A stretch of DNA of 64,000 nt. Source: Bacteroidales bacterium (GTDB lineage: Bacteria; Bacteroidota; Bacteroidia; Bacteroidales; VadinHA17). The notes beneath the pieces were generated by a model, which ran no database searches, had not been told where the DNA came from, and worked only from the letters and a program-made list of their open reading frames with translations. Location of the stretch: contig JAGNKY010000003.1 in the NCBI GenBank assembly GCA_017999895.1, forward strand, positions 62,001-126,000, given 5' to 3'. Below are positions 28,609-35,888 of the stretch, in pieces. The position numbers were made by a program, and so were the translations under genes. Within the stretch, counting starts at the first letter, position 1. The number at the start of each line of letters is the position of its first letter.

Positions 28609-29255
28609 TGAAACAACAGGGGGCTTTTACGGAAAAGTTGTGGACTGTTATTCAGCCTGTATATCAGCAAATCATCAATTGCCAGTTTATAAAACGTCTT
28701 GCCGACGGAACATTACCTTTTGAATGGTTTGCGCATTATCTTTCCCAGGATGTTCTGTATATCATAGACGATTCGCGTGCCCTTGCCATTGTTGCCGGCA
28801 GGGCTGAAAATCCCGAAGAGACTTATTTCTTTCTTCAACTGGCCAGAGACGGTCTCGATATTGAACGCGCACTTCATAACGATTATATCCGGATGCTCAA
28901 AATCACTGAAGCTAAAGAAAAATCTCCGGCATTCAAAGCATACTCGGATTTTTTGATTGACAATGCGTTTAACGCACCCTATCCCGTTGCGGCAACTGCG
29001 TTATTGCCCTGTTTCTGGGTATATTACAATTCCATGGAACATGTTTATAATAACAGTGTCGAAAACAATCCTTACAAAAAATGGATTGACGCATATTCAG
29101 GTGGAGAATACAAGCGTTATACCGAAAATTTCATTAAAATAGTTGAAAATCTGGCACAAAAAAGTGATTCTGAAATCCGGGAACAGATGGTTCTAGTTTT
29201 TGTCGAGGGAACAAAACATGAGTTAAGGGTGTTCGAAGAGGCTGCCGGACAATAA
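28608..29255 (+). CDS. tenA: TenA-family aminopyrimidine aminohydrolase
   Basis: 215 residues, all-helical. Motifs include FIKRLADGTLPFEWFAHYLSQDVLYIID, CFWVYYNS and KWIDAYSGGEYKRYTENF, with a catalytic-type glutamate near the C-terminus (FVEGTKHELRVFEEA). It hydrolyses aminomethylpyrimidine from degraded thiamin to HMP, supplying ThiD. With thiM it shows that this operon is built for salvage; thiC, thiG, thiH and thiS are not in the window. Confidence 0.93.
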   Translation: MKQQGAFTEKLWTVIQPVYQQIINCQFIKRLADGTLPFEWFAHYLSQDVLYIIDDSRALAIVAGRAENPEETYFFLQLARDGLDIERALHNDYIRMLKITEAKEKSPAFKAYSDFLIDNAFNAPYPVAATALLPCFWVYYNSMEHVYNNSVENNPYKKWIDAYSGGEYKRYTENFIKIVENLAQKSDSEIREQMVLVFVEGTKHELRVFEEAAGQ

Positions 29256-29293
29256 GGATGAAGGATAAAATATTGTTTACCTCATGAAACGTT

Positions 29294-30103
29294 TCATCCC
29301 ATAGCAACATCGAGTATCATCATGATAGTAAAACCTGTCAACGCACCGATGGTTGACAGGTCGGTTTTATATTCTCGTTGTGATTCCGGGATAAGTTCCT
29401 CTATTACCACGAAAATCATTGCGCCGGCGGCGAAAGCAAGAGCATAGGGCAGTAAAGCCGTCATGGTTGTAACCATATATGCTCCTATTACACCTGCAAT
29501 GGGTTCTACAAGGCCAGATAATTGTCCGTACCAGAATCCCTTAAATCTCGAGAAACCTTCACGTCTCAAAGGGATTGACACTGCGGCGCCTTCGGGGAAA
29601 TTCTGTAATCCTATTCCAAAGGCAAGAGCAACTGCGCCCGAAAGTCCCTGAACATCGGCATTTCCTGTCAGAGCACCAAAAGCAACGCCCACAGCCAGAC
29701 CTTCCGGAATATTATGAAGTGTGATTGCCAGAACGAGTAAAACGCTCCGTTGCCATGATGTCTTGATTCCTTCAGCTTTACTCATAGGCAGGTCTAAATG
29801 CAGATGTGGTAATATTTTATCAATAATCAACAAGAAAGCACCGCCCGATAGAAACCCTACTGCTGCCGGAAGCCAGGCAGTCCCGCCTTTATTTTCCGTC
29901 ATCTGTATTGCGGGTTCGAGCAGCGACCAAAAACTTGCCGCTATCATAACCCCTGCTGCAAAGCCAAGCATAGAATTCAATATACGCTTATCAATGGTCT
30001 TGAAGAAAAATACCATCGAAGAGCCAAGCGCGGTAACAGCCCATGTAAAAAGAGTTGCAAACAGCGCCATCAGAACAGGATCGAATTTAAGTAACCACTC
30101 CAT
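29294..30103 (-). CDS. ZIP-family divalent metal transporter
   Basis: 269 residues with about eight hydrophobic helices. The metal-site helices IV and V are recognisable: [20 protein letters not shown] and [22 protein letters not shown], each with the HNxPEG or QNxPEG signature, and a histidine-rich [13 protein letters not shown] loop. It imports zinc or other divalent metals through the inner membrane (ZupT/GufA-like). It converges on tenA with a gap of 38 bp and no evident terminator. Confidence 0.92.
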   Translation of the reverse strand: MEWLLKFDPVLMALFATLFTWAVTALGSSMVFFFKTIDKRILNSMLGFAAGVMIAASFWSLLEPAIQMTENKGGTAWLPAAVGFLSGGAFLLIIDKILPHLHLDLPMSKAEGIKTSWQRSVLLVLAITLHNIPEGLAVGVAFGALTGNADVQGLSGAVALAFGIGLQNFPEGAAVSIPLRREGFSRFKGFWYGQLSGLVEPIAGVIGAYMVTTMTALLPYALAFAAGAMIFVVIEELIPESQREYKTDLSTIGALTGFTIMMILDVAMG

Positions 30104-30167
30104 TTTTATATGTAAATCGAGTTAAAAATAATAAAAGCCAACGACGCAAAAAATCATCACAAAAAAC

Positions 30168-30797
30168 TCATTTTTTTGCCTTTATAACGACAAAACATCC
30201 TTCTCCGGAACCTTGCTCCGGATGCTGAATCTCTTTTATTTCGTTTAGTTTCCCGAATACAGTTTGCAAAGTGTTTTCTATAAAAAAACCATTTTTTCCA
30301 AGAAGATCGTGGATTTCCTGTGTTGAATAGAAAATGGCATCTCTGTAGAAAACGCTTTCCTTTTTATGTTTTGAATATTGTTTTCCGACAGGGCTGTTCT
30401 TATCAATAAATCCGATTATCAGCTCTCCGTCAGGTTTCAGAATGCGTGAAATTTCCCTGAAAGCCCTGTCAGGGTCATCAACAAAACAAATTGTAGTGAC
30501 CATCAGAACAAAATCGAAACGGTTGTTTTCATAAGGTAAGTCCTCAGCAATGCCATGTATAGCGCTTATACCTCTTTCGGAAGCCTTTTTTCTCATTGTC
30601 TCTGAAGGGTCGCATCCATATTTAATTCCAAGCGGTGAAGCAAAGAGTCCGCTGCCGACTCCAACCTCGACGCCTTTCCCTTCATACGGAATCAGTTTTC
30701 TTACTACTTCAAGTTCAGACAGATAGACAAAATAATTTTCAATAAACCATTGTTCGTATTCATTTAAGAATTTATCGAACGGTTTTGTCTTTGCCAT
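30168..30797 (-). CDS. Small class I SAM-dependent methyltransferase
   Basis: 209 residues. GVEVGVGSGLFASPLGIKYGCDPS is the SAM-binding start (near residue 41), followed by GIAEDLPYENNRFDFVLMVTTICFVDDP and ILKPDGELIIGFID, the UbiE/COQ5-like Methyltransf_11 pattern. It has a similar beginning and size to the TPP-operon methyltransferase and lies just beyond the operon on the opposite strand, so the two may be distant paralogs. Substrate unknown. Confidence 0.85.
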   Translation of the reverse strand: MAKTKPFDKFLNEYEQWFIENYFVYLSELEVVRKLIPYEGKGVEVGVGSGLFASPLGIKYGCDPSETMRKKASERGISAIHGIAEDLPYENNRFDFVLMVTTICFVDDPDRAFREISRILKPDGELIIGFIDKNSPVGKQYSKHKKESVFYRDAIFYSTQEIHDLLGKNGFFIENTLQTVFGKLNEIKEIQHPEQGSGEGCFVVIKAKK

Positions 30798-31181
30798 ATA
30801 GTTAACGATTGTTTGAAATCAATGTTAAAACCGAAAATCATCGTTACTGTCCGGCTAAAATAATAAACTTATGAAAAAATCTCATTAATTGTCAGGGAGA
30901 AAGTCGGATCCGCCAGATGGCGGAGGAAATACTAACAGGAAGCATTAAGAGAAAAAAACAAAAGACAAAAGGAAGAAGACAAAAATTGAATTTTCAAGCC
31001 TTTTATCTTGTGCCTTTTATCTTTTATCTTGAATGAAATTTCAAGTTCTAAATTGCGTATTCCTCAGGTTAACTTAAAAGTTGCCTTCTAATGGCAAAAA
31101 GACTTAAAACCGGGATAAATAAAAAAGTAAAAACCGTTTCTAACGGGATATAAGAACCACCTGCATTTTTCTTTTTTAAAT
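30798..31181. other. Intergenic stretch with a short palindrome
   Basis: No gene seen. It contains TCCGCCAGATGGCGGA at about 30910, two perfect 7-bp arms with a 2-nt loop; a looser relative (TCCGCC ... TGGCGGA) follows tRNA-Pro near 16980. AT-rich simple sequence built on CTTTTATCTTG repeats follows at about 30995-31035. Confidence 0.5.
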
Positions 31182-32252
31182 CTATTTTTTGTAACTATCA
31201 TAGAGGATATTGGCTCCGGAAAGGTATTTTCCCGTTTTCCCATCGTAAATTCCATCCCAGTCTCCGTTGGATGGAGATGTTGCAGAACCGTCGCCATTCG
31301 TATCCCCTCCATGAGCATCATCTTTAAATGAAGTGAAGAAATTACTTGAATTGAAAATAAGAGAAGCTCCATTGTCAATCAAAAGATAGCCATACGGAGT
31401 AAACTTAACGATAACTCCGTTAGCAAGCGTTAGTGATGCCGGACTATTTATAATTAACTGGATATCATTAATGACAAAAGGAACTTCAGTTTCAGCCCAG
31501 CTTGTAGACTGATTGATGTCGATCGTACTGTTAATAAAAATTCCATTCATCGTATTTTTCATATTCTGGTTTTCCGGATTGCTGAAGACGTTGGAATTAT
31601 CAATTTTTATAATAGGATTAATGGACATCGGCAGATAATTATTATAAAAAGTATTCGATTGGATAACAGTCTGGTTACCGGCCTCCGATGCATCCAGCAC
31701 TCCATAGTAGGAATCTCCAAACTTTCCGCCTTTATTACTGACAAACAGACAATTCTTTATACTAGCTACCTTATATATTTCGAGAGTACTGAGATAACTT
31801 GAACCTCCTCCGTAAAAGAACTGACAGTAAGTAAAAGTATTTCCATTGGAATTTAATGAAATATTTTTCCAGTCACCAGAATTTGGAGAAGTGGCTGTTC
31901 CATCCTTGTTGACATCACCGCCGTGCGCATCATCTTTCAACGACGTGAAAACAATGGGTTTTTCCTGAGTACCCTGCGCTATAATTGTCCCATCATTATC
32001 AACTGCCATATAATACCCCGGTGAAAATTTAATTATTGTTCCTGCCTGAATGGTCAGGGTATTCTCCACCCAGAAATCATGGTCCTTGATAACATAAATA
32101 GAATCTGCATACCAGGTGGTTGGAACAATTATGTCATCGGTAATATAAACTACTTTGCCAGCGGAGGAACCATTGCCGTCCTCATCCTTTTCACAGCTTG
32201 AAATAACAAGTAAAGCTGTAAAAATGAATAAAATGCTTAATTTTTTCATCAC
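31182..32252 (-). CDS. Lipoprotein with predicted right-handed beta-helix and calcium-like loops
   Basis: 356 residues. The signal peptide ends in a lipobox (VISSC, mature CEKDEDGNG). The body is beta-rich with parallel-helix spacing (LTIQAGTIIKFSPGYYMAVDNDGTIIAQGTQEKPIVFTS). A segment is duplicated: FTSLKDDAHGGDVNKDGTAT near residue 100 and FTSFKDDAHGGDTNGDGSAT near 315, each with a DxNxDG loop that could bind calcium. The architecture resembles the lipoprotein at 60014-61642. Surface location is likely; ligand unknown. Confidence 0.75.
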   Translation of the reverse strand: MMKKLSILFIFTALLVISSCEKDEDGNGSSAGKVVYITDDIIVPTTWYADSIYVIKDHDFWVENTLTIQAGTIIKFSPGYYMAVDNDGTIIAQGTQEKPIVFTSLKDDAHGGDVNKDGTATSPNSGDWKNISLNSNGNTFTYCQFFYGGGSSYLSTLEIYKVASIKNCLFVSNKGGKFGDSYYGVLDASEAGNQTVIQSNTFYNNYLPMSINPIIKIDNSNVFSNPENQNMKNTMNGIFINSTIDINQSTSWAETEVPFVINDIQLIINSPASLTLANGVIVKFTPYGYLLIDNGASLIFNSSNFFTSFKDDAHGGDTNGDGSATSPSNGDWDGIYDGKTGKYLSGANILYDSYKK

Positions 32253-32490
32253 AATTATATTTATTATTTTGTTTCAAATATAATGAAAAAAAAAATTACT
32301 TATCAGAGGTTTGATAGATAAAATTTTTAAATAAATTATACACCAACACAATATTTTATAGAAAATTTATTCTACTTTATTTTCGTCTAAAACAACTGGA
32401 AGTATTTCTATTCTTTTTGTGTTAGAAAATTATATTAATTTCATATGAAATATATTTGACTTTTATTCATAAATATATTATCTTTGTTCT

Positions 32491-32637
32491 ATGATCTATA
32501 ACATTCAACGATTTTCGACCCATGACGGTGAAGGGATCAGGACAATGATCTTTGATCCATTTGATATTGTAACATCAAAGATTGGTACCGATGTCGGAGT
32601 CATAGGGGCAGCATCACTTTTACTTGAATCATCATGA
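32491..32637 (+). pseudogene. 48-residue deletion-scar fusion of two unrelated genes
   Basis: The first 21 residues (MIYNIQRFSTHDGEGIRTMI F) are the conserved start of glycyl-radical activating enzymes (PflA-like), stopping before the CxxxCxxC cluster motif. The next part (VTSKIGTDVGVIGAASLLLES) looks like the C-terminus of a ROK-family sugar kinase. The frame is open and its stop overlaps the DeoR start codon (ATGA). The simplest reading is an in-frame deletion joining an activase gene to a kinase gene. The activase part is firm; the ROK part is less so. Confidence 0.65.
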
Positions 32638-33374
32638 ACGAACGCCGGAATAATATCCTGGAGTTACTTAACAAGGACGAGCGGATTTCTGTCAGCGAGC
32701 TGGCAGTACGATTGAAAGTATCGTCAGTCACTATAAGGAATGATCTCAACTTCCTCGAATCGGAAGGTTTGCTTAAAAGGATTCATGGAGGAGCAGTAAT
32801 CCAGGATGCTGACGATATTGACAACAGCATGGCGATCAACTATGAAAAAAAGGTCAGGATAGCCTGTAAAGTTGCCGGTTTGGTAAATGAAGGAGAAACG
32901 GTGCTTCTGGAATCCGGTTCTGTAAATGCGCTTCTTGCAAGGGAGTTGGTCAAAAAAAACGTGACCATAATAACTACCAACATCTATATTGCCCGACAAT
33001 TCCGGAAAGAGAAATCTGCCAGGATAATTATCATGGGAGGGCTTTACCAGCATGAAAGCGAAAGTCTTGTTGGAAAAATAACAAGGTCATGCATCGATCA
33101 GGTCAATTACGATAAAGCTTTTATCGGCATAGATGGTTATACGACAAAAACAGGATTTACTCTTAAAGACCTTTTAAGAGCTGATATATCAAGCTATATA
33201 ATTAAGAATTCCCGCGATGTTTTCATTGTATCGGACTCAAGCAAGTTTGGCAAGGCAGAACTGACAAACATCTGCTATCTTTCCGACATTCAACATATTG
33301 CAACAGATAATGAGCTTGGAAGTCAGTTTGTCAGCGAGTTCAGGAAGGCTGGGAAAGATCTTATCCTCGCTTAG
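32634..33374 (+). CDS. DeoR-family transcriptional regulator
   Basis: 246 residues. The N-terminal winged helix (RRNNILELLNKDERISVSELAVRLKVSSVTIRNDLNFLESEGLLKRIHGGA) is the DeoR signature. The C-terminal sugar-phosphate sensor has the VLLESGS, TTNIYIA, GGLY, DKAFIGIDG and SDSSKFGK motifs. It would repress sugar catabolic genes until a sugar phosphate binds. Its start overlaps the scar ORF; the sugar genes it once controlled appear to have been deleted upstream. Confidence 0.92.
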   Translation: MNERRNNILELLNKDERISVSELAVRLKVSSVTIRNDLNFLESEGLLKRIHGGAVIQDADDIDNSMAINYEKKVRIACKVAGLVNEGETVLLESGSVNALLARELVKKNVTIITTNIYIARQFRKEKSARIIIMGGLYQHESESLVGKITRSCIDQVNYDKAFIGIDGYTTKTGFTLKDLLRADISSYIIKNSRDVFIVSDSSKFGKAELTNICYLSDIQHIATDNELGSQFVSEFRKAGKDLILA

Positions 33375-33616
33375 AGCGGACTTACTGTTTTTCGCATTGG
33401 TGCATCACGACAAATCAAACAATTTTGCTAATACATGGTCGTTCCTTAAAAACATATTAAATTGTTGATTATTAACTATTAATGTTGGTATGTTATTTTT
33501 ATAATTTGCAAGGCTTTCGGTACATTTGAGTAAAAGCTTGTACGCCGGTAGGCGGAGAATATTCTAATCACAATCTTCAAGGATAATAGAATATAGTGTT
33601 ACTTTCTTTGTCTTGA

Positions 33617-33954
33617 AACAAAGAGAAATCCAGAATATGTGACAGGGTCGAACACTTATTTGGATTTGTAGAAAACAGTATGAATGGTTCGTTCATACGT
33701 ACAATTGGAATTTCAAGGGCTAAAGCAAAAATAGGGACGATGAACCTGACGTATAATATTTGCCGCAGTACTCAATTAAGAATAGTTGTTGCCATGGGAC
33801 AGGTATGCCCTGACGTTAAAAAATAATTTTGTAAGTATCTGATAGTTAATTATATAAAAAATAGGGGTGGGGGAAAAAATTTGGTTTTTTCAAAATCAAA
33901 TAGTAAATTTGTTTTAAACAACAGCACCAAAAAAAGCAGTTTTTCGAGGTGCCC
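33617..33954 (+). mobile_element. IS5-like transposase C-terminus and right end, copy 1
   Basis: From 33617 to the stop at 33826 the frame reads like an IS5-type DDE transposase tail: RVEHLFGFVENSMNGSFIRTIG, with the last catalytic Glu in RVEH, then MNLTYNICR. No 5' part of the gene is present. The noncoding right end continues to CGAGGTGCCC at 33954. Copies 2 and 3 end at the same sequence. A strong outward promoter lies inside (33880-33911). Confidence 0.75.
33880..33911 (+). promoter_or_regulatory. Outward-facing promoter in the IS5-like end
   Basis: TTTG at 33880-33883, a 20-bp spacer and TAAATTTG at 33904-33911 match the Bacteroidota consensus and point out of the element toward 34.1 kb. 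Copies 2 and 3 keep the TTTG and have TAAATTTA and TATATTTA at the same place, so the promoter is weakened there. Confidence 0.55.
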
Positions 33955-34105
33955 ATATGATAAAACGGGAGTTGTTAAATATAAAACTGAGTTCAAGGGA
34001 TTCCCATTAAGGGTAAATATAGATAATTTGCCTGAGGGACTGTACTTTATTAACATTCTTTACAATGGAAAGACATATACAATGCGTGTTGTAATTAAAC
34101 ATTAA
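33955..34105 (+). pseudogene. Orphan type IX secretion C-terminal sorting domain
   Basis: Behind the IS end, the frame reads YDKTGVVKYKTEFKGFPLR, then VNIDNLPEGLYFINILYNG and KTYTMRVVIKH with a stop. This is the usual last ~60 residues of a Por-type A sorting domain (GxP/LPxGxY ... GxxxxxRxVIxH). The cargo protein in front is gone, replaced by the IS5-like remnant. The open frame entering from the IS is not a plausible secreted protein. Confidence 0.72.
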
Positions 34106-34116
34106 AAGGGTTGCAT

Positions 34117-34806
34117 ATGAAAAAATCAGTTATAATTCCGGTTATACCCCTGGTTGTTTCAGTAATCCTGTTTTTTGCAGGATGTGAAAAAGAGAATGGT
34201 TTACCTGTTGACGGTGACGGTAATCATTATGACACAGTGGTTATTGGAACTCAGGTATGGCTTAAAGAAAATTTGAAGACGACAAAGTATAACAACGGGG
34301 TATCCATACCCCTTGTTACTGACGATGAAAAATGGGCATCAATGACGTCGGCCGCATATTGCTGGTATGACAATAGTCCTGAAAAATACAAAGAGAATTA
34401 TGGTGCTTTATATAACTGGTATGTAGTTAATACCGGATTGTTATGTCCTGTCGGATGGCATGTGCCTACAAAGGAAGAGGGGGAAACATTGATTGATTAT
34501 CTGGGAGGGCCAAATGGTGCGGGTGCTAAATTAAAAGACACAAAATTCTGGACCTGTCCTCCAGGGTATAGGATGGATTGTAGTGGTACCAATGAATCAG
34601 GTTTTTCAGCCCGTCCGGGTGGTGCTAGAGATTCTGATGATGGAACTTCTAATGGCATTGGATCCTTTGGTTATTGGTGGTCTTCTTCTGAATATTGGAC
34701 AGGAGAAAATGCCTGGATAATAAATATTCACTATGATGCTTTTTTAACTATTAAACCAGCATTCAAGAAATCTGGTTTTTCTATACGGTGCATTAAAAAT
34801 AATTGA
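34117..34806 (+). CDS. FISUMP-domain lipoprotein
   Basis: 229 residues from the ATG at 34117, with a signal peptide and lipobox FFAGC. The mature part is the Fibrobacter major paralogous (FISUMP) domain: YDTVVIGTQVWLKENLKTTKYNNG, AYCWYDNSPEKYKENYGALYNWY, CPVGWHVPTKEE, ESGFSARPGGAR and YWWSSSEYW, ending in SIRCIKN. These surface proteins are abundant in fibre-degrading bacteria, with unknown ligands. It is downstream of the first IS5-like end and its promoter. Confidence 0.9.
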   Translation: MKKSVIIPVIPLVVSVILFFAGCEKENGLPVDGDGNHYDTVVIGTQVWLKENLKTTKYNNGVSIPLVTDDEKWASMTSAAYCWYDNSPEKYKENYGALYNWYVVNTGLLCPVGWHVPTKEEGETLIDYLGGPNGAGAKLKDTKFWTCPPGYRMDCSGTNESGFSARPGGARDSDDGTSNGIGSFGYWWSSSEYWTGENAWIINIHYDAFLTIKPAFKKSGFSIRCIKNN

Positions 34807-34867
34807 AAAACCATAAATATTCAAAGAGTTTATAATAACTTCACTCGTATATTAATAAATTCCCTAT

Positions 34868-34920
34868 GCCTAACACGGACGGTGCTATAATTAATAAGCT
34901 CGTCATTGTTTTTGCAGGAC
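34868..34920 (+). repeat. Second copy of the CTAACACGG end sequence
   Basis: CTAACACGGACGGTGCTAT is identical to the minus-strand sequence at about 21486-21504, and the following ~35 bases are related. Here it lies 62 bp beyond the FISUMP stop. No complementary TGTTAG arm was found downstream, so it is only half of an attC-like structure. Confidence 0.5.
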
Positions 34921-35043
34921 TTGCTCTGTGCTCATAATGACAGTAAATCAATACCGTGACAGGATGCCGGCTTCGATTATATTCTGTACTGGGTGGCAAA
35001 AACCACGCCGTACCTTTCTAATTATACCGCCGGGCCGTCAGAT

Positions 35044-35298
35044 TGTCTAAAAACTTCCCCTTTTTGTTAACAACTATTCCCTGTATTTTATTGCTATGTA
35101 CCTGCAATAGGCTAAAAGAGTACATGAGCGTACTTTTGCTCTCCTTTTTGACGTTTTTTGCCTTCCTCAGACGAAAATTGAGCAGTTTTGAGACCTTTGT
35201 CTTTCAATACATCTTTCTTTCGCAATGCAAAATAAGAACTGTGCCCTTAAACAGTTTTAAGCCCTGCGAAAAACTGATACAAAAAACGTTTTTAGACA
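35044..35298 (-). mobile_element. Small IS remnant with 11-bp perfect terminal inverted repeats
   Basis: TGTCTAAAAAC at 35044-35054 and GTTTTTAGACA at 35288-35298 are exact inverted repeats 233 bp apart. The minus strand between them holds short transposase-like frames (for example KDKGLKTAQFSSEEGKKRQK), suggestive of an IS1182-type C-terminus, but I could not confirm the family. Nothing here is intact. Confidence 0.45.
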
Positions 35299-35336
35299 GA
35301 CTCCCGTTAGGGCACATTGTCCGTCATTAATTATTT

Positions 35337-35873
35337 ATCACTATTGTCCGATTAATAATTTAGATTCGTAATTTAATCTTATAACTATCAGATTATCAAG
35401 TATTATATTTTTCATTTAAAAATTGACCCCCTTACAGATTAAAGGATAATTGTAAACCCGAGGGTATGGATTTACTTTTAAATCTTCTTTTCGTGCTTCG
35501 CAGTAGCTCATTTACGTCCAGATTGCTTATCAGATGGATTCGAACCAACGAGGCTACTACCGAGAAGGCTTTCTTTGCACGGGCGATCTAATAAGCATAT
35601 AAACTTCCCTTCTTTCTTCCTTCCTTCTCCTTTGGGATTACGGCCAACACCCTTTAAAATGTCACTGAATAACCGTATAGTTGTTGAGTCAACAATTAAT
35701 ACCTCTTTAAATATCAGTCCAGAGGCTTGGCTGTCCGAATAATTTTATTTCTGTATCTTTACCCATGTTGTATTTGATTTTAACCAAAAACCAAATTACA
35801 ACATTTGGGTTCCCAATAAATCTGAATTTCGGGAGTATCTTTTATTTTATTATTTTAGTCGGACAGTAATGAT
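35337..35873 (-). mobile_element. Internally deleted IS4-like element
   Basis: Terminal inverted repeats ATCACTATTGTCCGATTAA (35337) and, in reverse, ATCATTACTGTCCGACTAA (right end 35873) match at about 16 of 19 positions. On the minus strand, 35590-35714 encodes EVLIVDSTTIRLFSDILKG and VGRNPKGEGRK, the first DDE aspartate region of IS4-type transposases. In another frame, 35432-35590 gives VASLVRIHLISNLDVNELL and a C-terminal tail. The middle of the transposase is missing. The GH9 gene begins 16 bp beyond the right end. Confidence 0.72.
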
Positions 35874-35888
35874 TAAAAATATATTAAT

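Noticed and set aside
33881-34105. A 74-residue protein made from the IS end and the sorting domain
   Set aside because: The first ~24 codons are noncoding IS sequence; only the C-terminal sorting domain has protein character, so it is listed as a fragment.
35043-35330. 95-codon plus-strand frame with a hydrophobic start
   Set aside because: It coincides with an IS remnant bounded by 11-bp inverted repeats; transposase-like peptides lie on the other strand, and the plus frame has no family resemblance.
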